Of a stretch of 64,000 nucleotides of DNA, positions 16,008 through 23,535 are shown piece after piece; the stretch's first letter is position 1, and the number at the start of each line of letters is the position of its first letter. This stretch comes from UBA6055 sp965214085 (GTDB lineage: Bacteria; Chloroflexota; Anaerolineae; Aggregatilineales; Phototrophicaceae). The notes below the pieces were generated by a model, which worked only from the letters and a program-made list of their open reading frames with translations, did no database searches and was not told where the DNA came from. Made by a program: the position numbers and the translations under genes. The stretch spans positions 4,030,001 to 4,094,000 of the forward strand of contig OZ243937.1 of assembly GCA_965214085.1 (NCBI GenBank), in the 5' to 3' direction.

Positions 16008-16153
16008 TGTATCCTTTACGGTTGAAACAAATATTTTACCATCGAGGCCACCTAGGAATACGATAGCACCGATGAACTCAATCGAAATATGCCATATTCT
16101 TTGTGTGCTTTGTGCCTTTGTGGTGAAATTGAATTTCAACCGAATTCGATACA
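16008..16153. mobile_element. MITE-like element, copy 2 (146 bp)
   Basis: Same family as 9170-9323. It has the end TGTATCCTTTACGGTTGAAA on the left and an inverted partner at 16133-16153, and shares the internal ATCGAAATATGCCATATTC and CTTTGTG segments. Ends and interior are more diverged than in copy 1. It lies inside the 40-bp-repeat-flanked cargo. Confidence 0.65.
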
Positions 16154-16165
16154 CTACCGCGCGGA

Positions 16166-16270
16166 CTACGACAGACGCTTGCTTTGAGGCGGCCAAGCAT
16201 CAAAGCGAACTGAAGCGGCGCCTTTCTTGCCGATGTGGATTTGTTCGAGTTTGTCGAATTGATGTGCCAC
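16166..16270 (-). pseudogene. 5' remnant of the amidohydrolase gene
   Basis: Minus-strand 34-codon frame that begins with GTG 16270 behind GGAGG (16275-16279), 12 bases after the PhyH stop. It reads VAHQFDKLEQIHIGKKGAA and then leaves the homology and stops at 16166. The KLEQIHIGKKGAA part is encoded by DNA identical to the intact amidohydrolase start. Removing the cargo between the two copies restores a continuous amidohydrolase gene directly behind PhyH, so this looks like the original start codon stranded by an insertion. Confidence 0.7.
16215..16254. repeat. 40-bp direct repeat A2
   Basis: Second, identical copy of 15259-15298; see the amidohydrolase remnant. Confidence 0.9.
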
Positions 16271-16282
16271 GATGCCTCCGAC

Positions 16283-17272
16283 TTAGCCCGGCCGCAACTC
16301 GCCTAACGAGCGCTCGCCCTGCCGAATATAACCCGCCACCGGGCTCTCGATGCGCCCGTAGGCATTCCAAATCTTGAAGCCTAGCAGCGCCAGCAGGTCG
16401 TCGTCCGCTTCCGCCACCACCTCGGGCGCGGTGGCCATGGTGAAGTTGACCTGCGTGCGGAATTGCGGCGCCACGAAGGTGGTCAGCACACCCAGCCGCT
16501 GCTGGTCGCTGACGTTGGCGCCCGTGCCATGCCAGATGCGCCCGTCAAAGAGCATGGCGCTGCCGGCCAGGCCTTCCGCCGGAATGCTGACCACGTCCTT
16601 GTCGCGCTCGGCATCGGGGCGGCGGCCGAAAAGCTGGCTGCGCGGCACGATGCGGGTGGCGCCGATTTCTTCGCTGAAGTCGTTGAGCATCCACATGACA
16701 TTGACGACGACTGGCGGCGCGATCATGGGCGGGTGGTCATCGACGCGGTTGGACAGCTCGCGCGTCAGTGAGCCGGCCGGCACTGGATTGGGGTTGCGAT
16801 GGATCGGCTCGGGCAACCACCACTGGTCGGTATGCAGGTTCATGGCGATGCCGCCTGGCTTGGCGATATTGGCGCCGTAGCTGGACAGCAGATAATCCGC
16901 GCCTAATACGTGCCCGACGACCGCGCGCACGGTCGCTTGCTTCAGCAGCTCGCGCCAGATCGCGCCCTTGTTGATCAGCATCCAGACGCGCTGGTTGACG
17001 CCGCCGGCTTTGGCGGAGAATGCCTCGCGCCGGACGCGCCCCTCTTCGTCAGTGAATTGGCCCCATTGCTGTTTGGCGCCGCCGTCTTCAAAAGCCTGTC
17101 CGCCTTCCAGCTCCGCCTGCGCCTGTTCCAGCAAGCGGTCGCGCGCGGCAGCCACCTGAGTGGATGTCATCGCGTCTTTGACCAGGCAGTAGCCGAACTC
17201 GTCGATGTTGGATTGCAGGGTGGCGAGGTCGGTGGTCGGTTGGGGCAGTTCTTCGTGTGTCCAGTTGAACAT
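16283..17272 (-). CDS. Phytanoyl-CoA dioxygenase (PhyH) family protein
   Basis: Non-heme Fe(II)/2-oxoglutarate-dependent oxygenase fold of about 329 residues. Iron-ligand candidates are HTDQWW (H-x-D, near residue 155) and the distal histidine in DGRIWHGTG near residue 250; the arginine in QQRLGVLTTF would bind 2-oxoglutarate. I prefer ATG 17272 (MFNWTHEEL), with AAGG/GAGAGG upstream, over GTG 17284. It is the first gene of the probable PhyH-amidohydrolase-Rieske-Gfo operon. It probably hydroxylates a small organic substrate rather than phytanoyl-CoA. Confidence 0.85.
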   Translation of the reverse strand: MFNWTHEELPQPTTDLATLQSNIDEFGYCLVKDAMTSTQVAAARDRLLEQAQAELEGGQAFEDGGAKQQWGQFTDEEGRVRREAFSAKAGGVNQRVWMLINKGAIWRELLKQATVRAVVGHVLGADYLLSSYGANIAKPGGIAMNLHTDQWWLPEPIHRNPNPVPAGSLTRELSNRVDDHPPMIAPPVVVNVMWMLNDFSEEIGATRIVPRSQLFGRRPDAERDKDVVSIPAEGLAGSAMLFDGRIWHGTGANVSDQQRLGVLTTFVAPQFRTQVNFTMATAPEVVAEADDDLLALLGFKIWNAYGRIESPVAGYIRQGERSLGELRPG

Positions 17273-17432
17273 AGAGCCTTGCACCTCTCATGATTACATC
17301 TGTTGCAGTGTAGACATGTCGACTTATAGGCTGAGAGAATACTCTCTATCCGCTAGCGCCGCAATCACGCAACTGAGAAATGTAGAATTGGAATTAGGTT
17401 CGAGCCGCCGAGCGAGGAAAATATATGAAGAA

Positions 17433-17768
17433 TCAGCGCAGAATCGAACGAATTATTTTCAGCGCTTCATTTACAACATTGTCTGGCGCCCTCTCTATAA
17501 ACTCCATGTTTCGCGTTCTCCAATCAAGAGATTTAACTTGATGAGTTAAAATCACGCCCTTCACGCGCAAATCACCTGGCAAAGGGATTTCAAATCGGTA
17601 ACGCTTGGCGCGGCTTGTGATGGGACATACCAGCGCCAATCCCATCCGGCGGTTGAACGATGTCGGAGAGACTACTAGCGCAGGACGGTGCCCTGCTTGC
17701 TCATGCCCGGATTGAGGATCAAAGTTCATCCAAGCGATATCACCGCGCTTGGGAATGTAACTCACCAC
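17433..17768 (-). CDS. mazF: MazF/PemK-type mRNA interferase toxin
   Basis: 111 residues. The family start is clear: P-x-RGDI-x-W-x-x-(F/D)DP-x-x-GHEQAG-x-RPALVVS, then PITSRAK and LTHQVKSLDW. MazF toxins cleave mRNA at short sequences when the antitoxin is degraded. It overlaps the mazE stop by a few bases, so the two are translated together. All conserved stretches, including the arginine of the RP motif and the T/S of PITS, are intact. Confidence 0.93.
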   Translation of the reverse strand: MVSYIPKRGDIAWMNFDPQSGHEQAGHRPALVVSPTSFNRRMGLALVCPITSRAKRYRFEIPLPGDLRVKGVILTHQVKSLDWRTRNMEFIERAPDNVVNEALKIIRSILR

Positions 17769-18007
17769 CAGACCTCTTTACCGACTGCCGGTCCTACGTC
17801 CCATTCCTCCGGCTCATAGTCGTCAGGGACGCTTGCCAGGAGCTCGTCTAGGTCGTAATACTCCTCTACTACGGGAACTATCCGCAGTTCTCCATCCACG
17901 GACTTAATTTCTACTTTCGTGCCCAATTCCAGTCCTACTTCTACAGCCAAGGCCTTCGGTATACGAACGGCTCGACTATTGCCCCATTTCTGTATCGTCG
18001 TCAACAT
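17762..18007 (-). CDS. mazE: MazE-type antitoxin (SpoVT/AbrB fold)
   Basis: 81 residues. The N-terminal swapped-hairpin DNA-binding domain (IQKWGNSRAVRIPKALAVEVGL) is followed by an acidic tail (YYDLDELLASVPDDYEPEEWDVGPAVGKEVWW) that would wrap around MazF. The stop overlaps the start of mazF. Closely related to the orphan gene at 18096-18341. Confidence 0.93.
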   Translation of the reverse strand: MLTTIQKWGNSRAVRIPKALAVEVGLELGTKVEIKSVDGELRIVPVVEEYYDLDELLASVPDDYEPEEWDVGPAVGKEVWW

Positions 18008-18095
18008 CTTTCACACTCCGTGTCTAAAGCGAAGTTTTATTCTACGATTTGTCAGTGTCGATTATTAGCTCATGACAACCAACTTTGCTCAGCGG

Positions 18096-18341
18096 TCACC
18101 AGACCTCATTGCCAACTGCCGGTCCCGTGTCCCATTCCCCTTCATCGTAATCATCCGGTACACTCTCCAGCATTTTATCCAAGTCATAGCGCTTTTGCTT
18201 ACGAGCGCGCTTGATGCGTATTTCCCCGTCCACCACTTGCATATCCACCGCTTGCCCAAAGTCGAGCCCTGCTTCTGCAGCCAGGGCTTTTGGGATGCGC
18301 AACGCTCGGCTGTTTCCCCACTTGCCAACCTTGGCCAACAT
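18096..18341 (-). CDS. Second MazE-type antitoxin, no toxin of its own
   Basis: 81 residues from ATG 18341, chosen because GGGAGG lies just upstream. It has the same layout as the neighbouring MazE: VGKWGNSRALRIPKALAAEAGL, then an acidic tail (YDLDKMLESVPDDYDEGEWDTGPAVGNEVW). The strong likeness to the downstream mazE points to tandem duplication. No toxin frame follows before the second mazE. It is the promoter-proximal gene, so it may serve as an extra repressor or antitoxin. Confidence 0.88.
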   Translation of the reverse strand: MLAKVGKWGNSRALRIPKALAAEAGLDFGQAVDMQVVDGEIRIKRARKQKRYDLDKMLESVPDDYDEGEWDTGPAVGNEVW

Positions 18342-18369
18342 CGTAACCTCCCGTATAGCCAATGTAGAC

Positions 18370-18401
18370 ACAGTTTATCCGTTACTGTAACTGTATGTCA
18401 A
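18370..18401 (-). promoter_or_regulatory. Promoter and operator candidate of the maz cluster
   Basis: Minus-strand TTGACA (18396-18401) and GATAAA (18374-18379) are 16 bases apart. An 11-base palindrome GTTACTGTAAC (18381-18391) and the wider pair ACAGTT/AACTGT (18370-18375, 18389-18394) overlap the spacer. This is consistent with autorepression by a MazE-type protein. Confidence 0.55.
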
Positions 18402-18617
18402 TAATCTGCCAGGCCGTTCCCCCATTTCTGAACTTGAAGTAGCGCTTCAAGCCTCGATGTTTCTCCATTGTAGATACATGCTGCCATTGCTTTATCTTGC
18501 GTTGCAGAAAAATGCGTCGCGCTGATTTGTCCTCAGATACAGATGCGCGCGACCGGGCAAAATATACGCTAAAATAAGGTGATATTGCAAAGTCATATTG
18601 CTAGCGAGGCTCTAGAG

Positions 18618-19460
18618 ATGACCGTAGCCGCCAACAGCAAATCCGAATTCGCCGAGCAGGGCTACACGCTCGCGCGCGGACTCTTCTCCCAAGAAGAGGT
18701 CGAGGCGTTGCGGGAGCATTTCCACCGCGTCAACCGCGACCATCAGCGCGTGTCCGACAATATCACCGATGCCAGCGACCCGCTCGCGCGATATCCGCGG
18801 GTCATGCAGCCGCACCGCTGGGACGAAACCAGCTTGAATTGGATGATCGATCCGCGCCTTGCCGAATGGCTGACGGCCATCCTTGGCCGCGAACCTTACG
18901 CCGTCCAGACCATGTTCTATTTCAAACCGCCGGGCGCGCGCGGGCAAGCCCTGCATCAAGACCAGTTCTATCTGCGCGTCGACCCAGGCACATGCGTCGC
19001 CGCTTGGCTGGCCATCGACCGCTGTGACGAAGCCAACGGCTGTTTGCGCATCGTGCCCGGGACGCACGATATACCGGTGCTGTGTACGATGGATGCCGAT
19101 ACTGACCTTAGCTTCACCGCCGATACGGTCGAACTGCCGCCCGGCTACGAACCGATTCCGCTGATAATGGCGCCGGGTGATGTGCTCTTCTTCAACGGCC
19201 AGCTTGTCCATGGCAGCTACCCCAATAGCACAGCCGACCGCTTCCGCCGCGCCATGATAGGTCATTACATCGTCGGGGAAGCCGCGGCGGTTGCCCAATG
19301 GTATCACCCGGTTCTGCGCCTGGATGGCAGCGAAATTGACCTCGGCGTCAGCGAGCAGGGCGGGCCCTGCGGCGTCTGGGTCGAAAGTGATGGCGAGCAA
19401 GTCGCCGTCCTCGCAGGCGTCGAGACCCGTCAAGAGCACCGCTCCCGCCGCCGCGCCTGA
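18618..19460 (+). CDS. Phytanoyl-CoA dioxygenase (PhyH) family protein
   Basis: About 280 residues of the PhyH branch of Fe(II)/2-oxoglutarate oxygenases. HQDQF near residue 112 supplies H-x-D, GQLVHGS near residue 195 the second histidine, and FRRAMIGHY the 2-oxoglutarate arginine. Start at ATG 18618 with GAGG 9-12 bases upstream; the longer frame to 18579 has no such site. It opens a plus-strand run of sugar-metabolism genes and is only distantly like the PhyH at 16.3-17.3 kb. Confidence 0.87.
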   Translation: MTVAANSKSEFAEQGYTLARGLFSQEEVEALREHFHRVNRDHQRVSDNITDASDPLARYPRVMQPHRWDETSLNWMIDPRLAEWLTAILGREPYAVQTMFYFKPPGARGQALHQDQFYLRVDPGTCVAAWLAIDRCDEANGCLRIVPGTHDIPVLCTMDADTDLSFTADTVELPPGYEPIPLIMAPGDVLFFNGQLVHGSYPNSTADRFRRAMIGHYIVGEAAAVAQWYHPVLRLDGSEIDLGVSEQGGPCGVWVESDGEQVAVLAGVETRQEHRSRRRA

Positions 19461-19566
19461 GCGATTGGCATACCGGCGACCCCCATCCTAGCAAAATCGG
19501 CGCTACTCTGATTGTCGGCGATTTGCCACATTAAAAACTGGATTAGCCTTTTGTCTTCGCATTGGA

Positions 19567-19585
19567 TACAATCGCGCGCATTGTA
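19567..19585. promoter_or_regulatory. Palindrome upstream of Gfo/Idh/MocA gene
   Basis: TACAAT-7 bases-ATTGTA, with a CGCGCG core, 39 bases before the start codon at 19624. It has the size and symmetry of a dimeric repressor site. No clear -35/-10 pair was recognised around it. Confidence 0.4.
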
Positions 19586-19623
19586 ATTTTGTAGGCTTTT
19601 TACGAGACCCTTAGCGAGTTGAT

Positions 19624-20619
19624 ATGAGTACAAGAACTGCCTTGATCGGCGCGGGCAAAATGGCCCGTCATCACCTGCCCTTGATGATCGACAGCGGCGC
19701 CGACATCCGCGTCATCTGCGAGCCTTCTTCAAACAACTACGAGCTGGCGCTGGCCCGGCTGGAGGAGCTGGGCGGGCCAAGCCCAGCCAACGAGCCGGAT
19801 CTGGCGGAATTGCTGGAAAAGCAGGCCTCTGAGCTGGATGCCGCCTTCATCATCACGCCGCACAATCTGCATCACGACCATGCCAAGATGTGCATGGAGG
19901 CGGGCCTGGATGTGCTGCTGGAAAAGCCCATGGTGATGAACGCCGCCGAAGCGCTCAGCCTGATGGAAACGCGCGACCGCACTGGCCGTCATTTGGTCGT
20001 GGCTTTTCAGGGCGGCTTGTCGCCCCAGATCCGCCATGCCGCTGAGTTAATCGCTTCCGGTCAGCTAGGCGAATTGCAGACCGTGACCGGCATGGTCTGG
20101 CAGGGCTGGAAGGGCGCTACCAGCGGAACCTGGCGGCAGGTCCCGCATATTGCCGGCGGCGGCTTTCTTTTCGATTCCGGCGCGCACATGCTAAATACCG
20201 TCTGCACACTCGTGGGCGAGGACTTCGCGAGCGTGGCCGCCTGGACGGACAATCGCGCTACGCCGGTCGATATCAACGGCGTGGTGATGGGCCGGCTGCG
20301 TTCGGGCGCGTTGGTCACCCTCAACGGCTGCGGCGATTGCATCCCCGGCCTAGAGAACGAGATATTCGTCAACCTGACCGGCGGCGTCATCCGCACCGGC
20401 ATCTACGGCGAGCGCTTGTTCATCCGCCGCGCGGGCGAGGCCGAAGCGACAGAAGCTGAATTACCCAAGATGCGTGGCGCCTGGCAGCAGTTTACGCAGG
20501 TGCGCGCCGGCGAAATAGAGAATCCCTGCCCGCCCGAAGTCGGCTTGCGCATGGCCCGGCTCTGGGACGCCATCGTCGAATCGGCGAGCAAAGACGGGCA
20601 GCCGGTCAGCTGCGCATAG
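19624..20619 (+). CDS. Gfo/Idh/MocA-family oxidoreductase
   Basis: 331 residues. The Rossmann motif is LIGAGKMARHHLPLM (about residues 7-21), and the family signature LEKPMVMNAAEAL (about 99-111) includes the catalytic lysine. The C-terminal domain contains GGGFLFDSGAHMLN, with the conserved aspartate and histidine of the active site. The product would oxidise or reduce a sugar, inositol or related cyclic compound with NAD(P). It lies between a PhyH oxygenase and a sugar isomerase on the same strand. Confidence 0.9.
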   Translation: MSTRTALIGAGKMARHHLPLMIDSGADIRVICEPSSNNYELALARLEELGGPSPANEPDLAELLEKQASELDAAFIITPHNLHHDHAKMCMEAGLDVLLEKPMVMNAAEALSLMETRDRTGRHLVVAFQGGLSPQIRHAAELIASGQLGELQTVTGMVWQGWKGATSGTWRQVPHIAGGGFLFDSGAHMLNTVCTLVGEDFASVAAWTDNRATPVDINGVVMGRLRSGALVTLNGCGDCIPGLENEIFVNLTGGVIRTGIYGERLFIRRAGEAEATEAELPKMRGAWQQFTQVRAGEIENPCPPEVGLRMARLWDAIVESASKDGQPVSCA

Positions 20620-20729
20620 TCAATGACGCCGCGTAGGGGGAAGCCAGTGGCTCGCCCGCATTCTTACAATAGGCAGCGCCTAGGACGCTGATTAGAATAC
20701 GCCAAAATCGCTGAATAAGGAGAACAAGC

Positions 20730-21599
20730 ATGAAGACTGCAACTGGCAATTTCCCGCTGGGCTGGCGGCGGCGCAACTTCGCCTGGGAGCAAGACCTGGA
20801 CGGCATGATCGCCTGGGCGCTGGAAAACGACCTGGAAGTCATTGACCTGGGACGCGACGCCGATGGTGGCGCCAAGACGGTGGTGGATGCCGGGCTGCGC
20901 GTCGGCTCGGCTGATCTGACCGTCTGGGGGGAGATGATGTCGCCCGACGCGGGCGCGCGCCGGGATGCCGTGGCCCGCAACGCCGAATACATCCGTGATT
21001 GCGCGGCCGCCGGCGCCAAGACCTTCTTCATCTGCATGGTCCCGGAAGACCCGTCCCGCAGCCGCGCCGAGAACTTCGGCTACATGGTCGAAAGCTACAG
21101 CGCGCTGCGCCCGGCCTTCGAAGACAACGACGCCTATCTGGTGATCGAAGGCTGGCCGGGGCCGGGCTCGCTGGTCTGCACGCCGGAGACTTACCGCGCC
21201 TTCATCGAGCAAGTGGGCTCGCCCAATATGGGCGTCAACTACGACCCGTCTCATCTGGTGCGCATGGGCATTGACCCGATTCGGTTTCTGCGAGAATTCG
21301 TCGGCCACGTCTTCCACGTCCACGGCAAAGACTGCATGATCATCGACGAGAACCTGTATCAGTACGGCAACCTGCAAGAAGCGACCTTCGCCGCGCCCTA
21401 CAAATACGGCGGCATGAACTGGCGCTATACCATCCCGGGCCACGGCGTCTCCGATTGGAAGATTATCCTCAGCATCTTGCAAGACAGCGGCTACGACGGC
21501 TGCGTCAGCATCGAGCTGGAAGATCACTACTACGACGACACCGAATACGAGCAAAAGCAGGGCGTGCTGCAAGGCGTCAGATTCCTCGCTGGTTCATAG
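20730..21599 (+). CDS. Sugar phosphate isomerase/epimerase (xylose isomerase-like barrel)
   Basis: 289-residue AP-endonuclease-2/xylose-isomerase-like TIM barrel. Metal and active-site residues sit in typical places: VIEGWPGPG, NYDPSHLVRMG, HVHGKDC and SIELEDHYYDD. AAGGAG lies 9 bases before ATG 20730. Members isomerise or epimerise sugars, inosose or hydroxypyruvate. Upstream and downstream genes (Gfo/Idh/MocA dehydrogenase, beta-hydroxyacid dehydrogenase) suggest a joint sugar or polyol pathway. Confidence 0.88.
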   Translation: MKTATGNFPLGWRRRNFAWEQDLDGMIAWALENDLEVIDLGRDADGGAKTVVDAGLRVGSADLTVWGEMMSPDAGARRDAVARNAEYIRDCAAAGAKTFFICMVPEDPSRSRAENFGYMVESYSALRPAFEDNDAYLVIEGWPGPGSLVCTPETYRAFIEQVGSPNMGVNYDPSHLVRMGIDPIRFLREFVGHVFHVHGKDCMIIDENLYQYGNLQEATFAAPYKYGGMNWRYTIPGHGVSDWKIILSILQDSGYDGCVSIELEDHYYDDTEYEQKQGVLQGVRFLAGS

Positions 21600-21623
21600 T
21601 TCGCGTGTATTCGCAACAAATGA

Positions 21624-21650
21624 TGTAGGGGCGTGCCTCGGTTCGCCCGC
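21624..21650. repeat. TGTAGGGGCG dispersed palindrome
   Basis: Begins TGTAGGGGCG and folds on itself (GGGGCG...CGCCC). It is a diverged member of the family best seen at 34064-34138 and 37694-37720, here between two genes. Confidence 0.6.
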
Positions 21651-21670
21651 TGACAAAAGGATGCTGCGCG

Positions 21671-22552
21671 ATGAAAACAACAGCGGTAGTAGGTCTCGGG
21701 AATATGGGCATGGGCATGGCGCGAAACTTGCTCGCCGCCGGCTTTGAGGTGACCGGCTTCGACCTGCGCCCCGTGCGCGGCCAGATGCTGGCGGAACAGG
21801 GCGGCCGGACGGCGGATTCGCTGGGCGACCTGGCCCCTGCCGATGTCGTTTTTGTCATGGTCATGACGGGCGCGCAAGTCATGGACGTGGCGGGCGAATT
21901 GCGAGATACGCTGCAAAGCGGCGCGACCATCATCGTCACTGCCACCATCCAACCGGCGGAGGCGCGCGCGGTGGAAACAGCGCTGGCCGGGTCCGGGCTC
22001 AACTTGATCGACAGCCCGGTCAGCGGCGGCCAGTCCGGCGCTGAAGCCGGTACGCTGACCATGATGGTCGCGGCGCGTGATGACGTCTTTGCCGCCAACC
22101 AGGACGCGCTCAATGCCGTCGGCGGGCAGATCTTCCACGTCGGCGAGGGCATCGGCATGGGGCAGACGGTCAAGGCGGCTCTGCAAGCCTACATCGGCGT
22201 GACCTTCGTCGGCATCTTTGAATCGCTGGCGCTGGGCGCGGCCGCCGGCGTCAAAGGCGAGACGCTCTACAAGGTCTTCAGCAGCACGCACGTCGGCAAT
22301 ACGCCCTTCTTCAAGAGTTGCGCCGAGTTGATTTTGGCGCGCAAGTTTGAGGACACCGGCAGCCACATCGCCACGATGGCCAAAGATCTGGGCATCAGCA
22401 TGGCCATGGCGCACGAGAATGGCATGCCCCTCTTCGCCACTGGCGCCGCCAATGAGCTGTTCCAGGCCGGGATTTCGCGTTTTCCCGATGGCGACAACTG
22501 GTCCATCGTCAAGCTGCTGGAAGGATTCTCCGGCGTAGAAGTGAAGTGGTAA
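21671..22552 (+). CDS. Beta-hydroxyacid dehydrogenase (tartronate semialdehyde reductase-like)
   Basis: 293 residues of the 3-hydroxyisobutyrate dehydrogenase superfamily. The NAD(P) motif VGLGNMGMGMARNLLAAGF is followed by the substrate loop DSPVSGGQSGAEAGTLTMMV and the catalytic lysine in GQTVKAALQ. It probably reduces or oxidises a small 3-hydroxyacid such as glycerate/tartronate semialdehyde, or 2-hydroxy-3-oxo sugar acids such as threonate. It sits between the two xylose-isomerase-like proteins. A second family member lies at 52.2-53.1 kb. Confidence 0.88.
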   Translation: MKTTAVVGLGNMGMGMARNLLAAGFEVTGFDLRPVRGQMLAEQGGRTADSLGDLAPADVVFVMVMTGAQVMDVAGELRDTLQSGATIIVTATIQPAEARAVETALAGSGLNLIDSPVSGGQSGAEAGTLTMMVAARDDVFAANQDALNAVGGQIFHVGEGIGMGQTVKAALQAYIGVTFVGIFESLALGAAAGVKGETLYKVFSSTHVGNTPFFKSCAELILARKFEDTGSHIATMAKDLGISMAMAHENGMPLFATGAANELFQAGISRFPDGDNWSIVKLLEGFSGVEVKW

Positions 22553-22607
22553 GCGGCTTTGAAGGGCGAGCCGCCCTCTCGCCCACAATTCGAGGGACGG
22601 TAATATA

Positions 22608-23474
22608 ATGGCGAAACTTGGCGTCATCACCGATGGCATTAGCCGCGAATTTGAATACGCGCTGTCGGTTATGAACGAATTCGATCTGAGGCAAGCCGAG
22701 CTGCAATTCCTCTGGGACAAAGAAGTCGGCGACCTTTCGGATGCGCAGCTGAACCGCGCCCAGCAACTTGTGGCAGCCCACGAGGTCGAGGTTTCCTGCA
22801 TTTCCCGGCATGTCTTCGGCGGGCTGGCGCTTAGCGATATTTCACTGACAGCGCCCGCCTACCTGGCGCATCTGGACGCGCTGGGCCGCTGCATCGACAC
22901 GGCGCAGGCGCTGGATTGTGGCTTGGTGCGCATCATGAGCTTCAAAAAAGAGATGATCCTCTTCGGCAGCCACGGCGCGGAAGAGTGGAATGTGGCGGGC
23001 GGCGCCTGGGACAAGGCGCGGGAATTGATCGGCGAGGCTGTGCAAATCGCCGAAGACCGCGGGGTTACGCTAGTGGTCGAAACCGGCAACAACGCCATCA
23101 CCAACTCAGCCTACCTGGCTTGCAAGCTGATTGACGAGTTGGGCTCCGAGCGGCTGAAGCTGCTTTGGGATCCAGCCAACGCGCTGTATTCCACGGAAGC
23201 CGCTTATCCCGACGGCTATAACGCGCTGCGCGGCGGTTACCTGGGGCATGTTCACCTCAAAGATGTGCTGGTGGACATTGCCAAAGCCACAGTGACTTGC
23301 CGTCAACTGGGCAGCGGGCAGATGGGACCTTACCTTACAGATCTGGCGACTGCCCTGGCCGCCGACGGTTATGACGGCGCCATCTCGCTGGAGTCGGTAT
23401 ATCGTCCGCTGGGCGGCAGTTTCGAGGAGGGCTTCCGCGCCTCGGTGGGCGTAATGAAGGACTTGTTTGGCTGA
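22608..23474 (+). CDS. Sugar phosphate isomerase/epimerase (second copy)
   Basis: 288-residue xylose-isomerase-like barrel. VVETGNN, LLWDPANALY, GHVHLKDV and ISLESVYRP mark the metal-binding strand ends. It is clearly diverged from the protein at 20.7-21.6 kb, so it is not a recent duplicate. The ATG lies inside a TATAATG, so no classical ribosome-binding site precedes it apart from GAGGG about 13 bases upstream. Confidence 0.87.
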   Translation: MAKLGVITDGISREFEYALSVMNEFDLRQAELQFLWDKEVGDLSDAQLNRAQQLVAAHEVEVSCISRHVFGGLALSDISLTAPAYLAHLDALGRCIDTAQALDCGLVRIMSFKKEMILFGSHGAEEWNVAGGAWDKARELIGEAVQIAEDRGVTLVVETGNNAITNSAYLACKLIDELGSERLKLLWDPANALYSTEAAYPDGYNALRGGYLGHVHLKDVLVDIAKATVTCRQLGSGQMGPYLTDLATALAADGYDGAISLESVYRPLGGSFEEGFRASVGVMKDLFG

Positions 23475-23480
23475 GATTGC

Positions 23481-23489
23481 TGATATAAT
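23481..23489 (+). promoter_or_regulatory. Extended -10 element before aldo/keto reductase
   Basis: TGATATAAT is a perfect extended -10 (TGnTATAAT), 47 bases before ATG 23536. The -35 region is weak, as extended -10 promoters allow. Confidence 0.5.
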
Positions 23490-23535
23490 CGTCTCGTCTA
23501 TAAGTCCGCCTAGATGAGATGAAAGAGGCAATCCC

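Noticed and set aside
22601..22609. TATAAT overlapping ATG 22608 as promoter
   Set aside because: A -10 box overlapping the start codon would start transcription inside the gene; probably chance.
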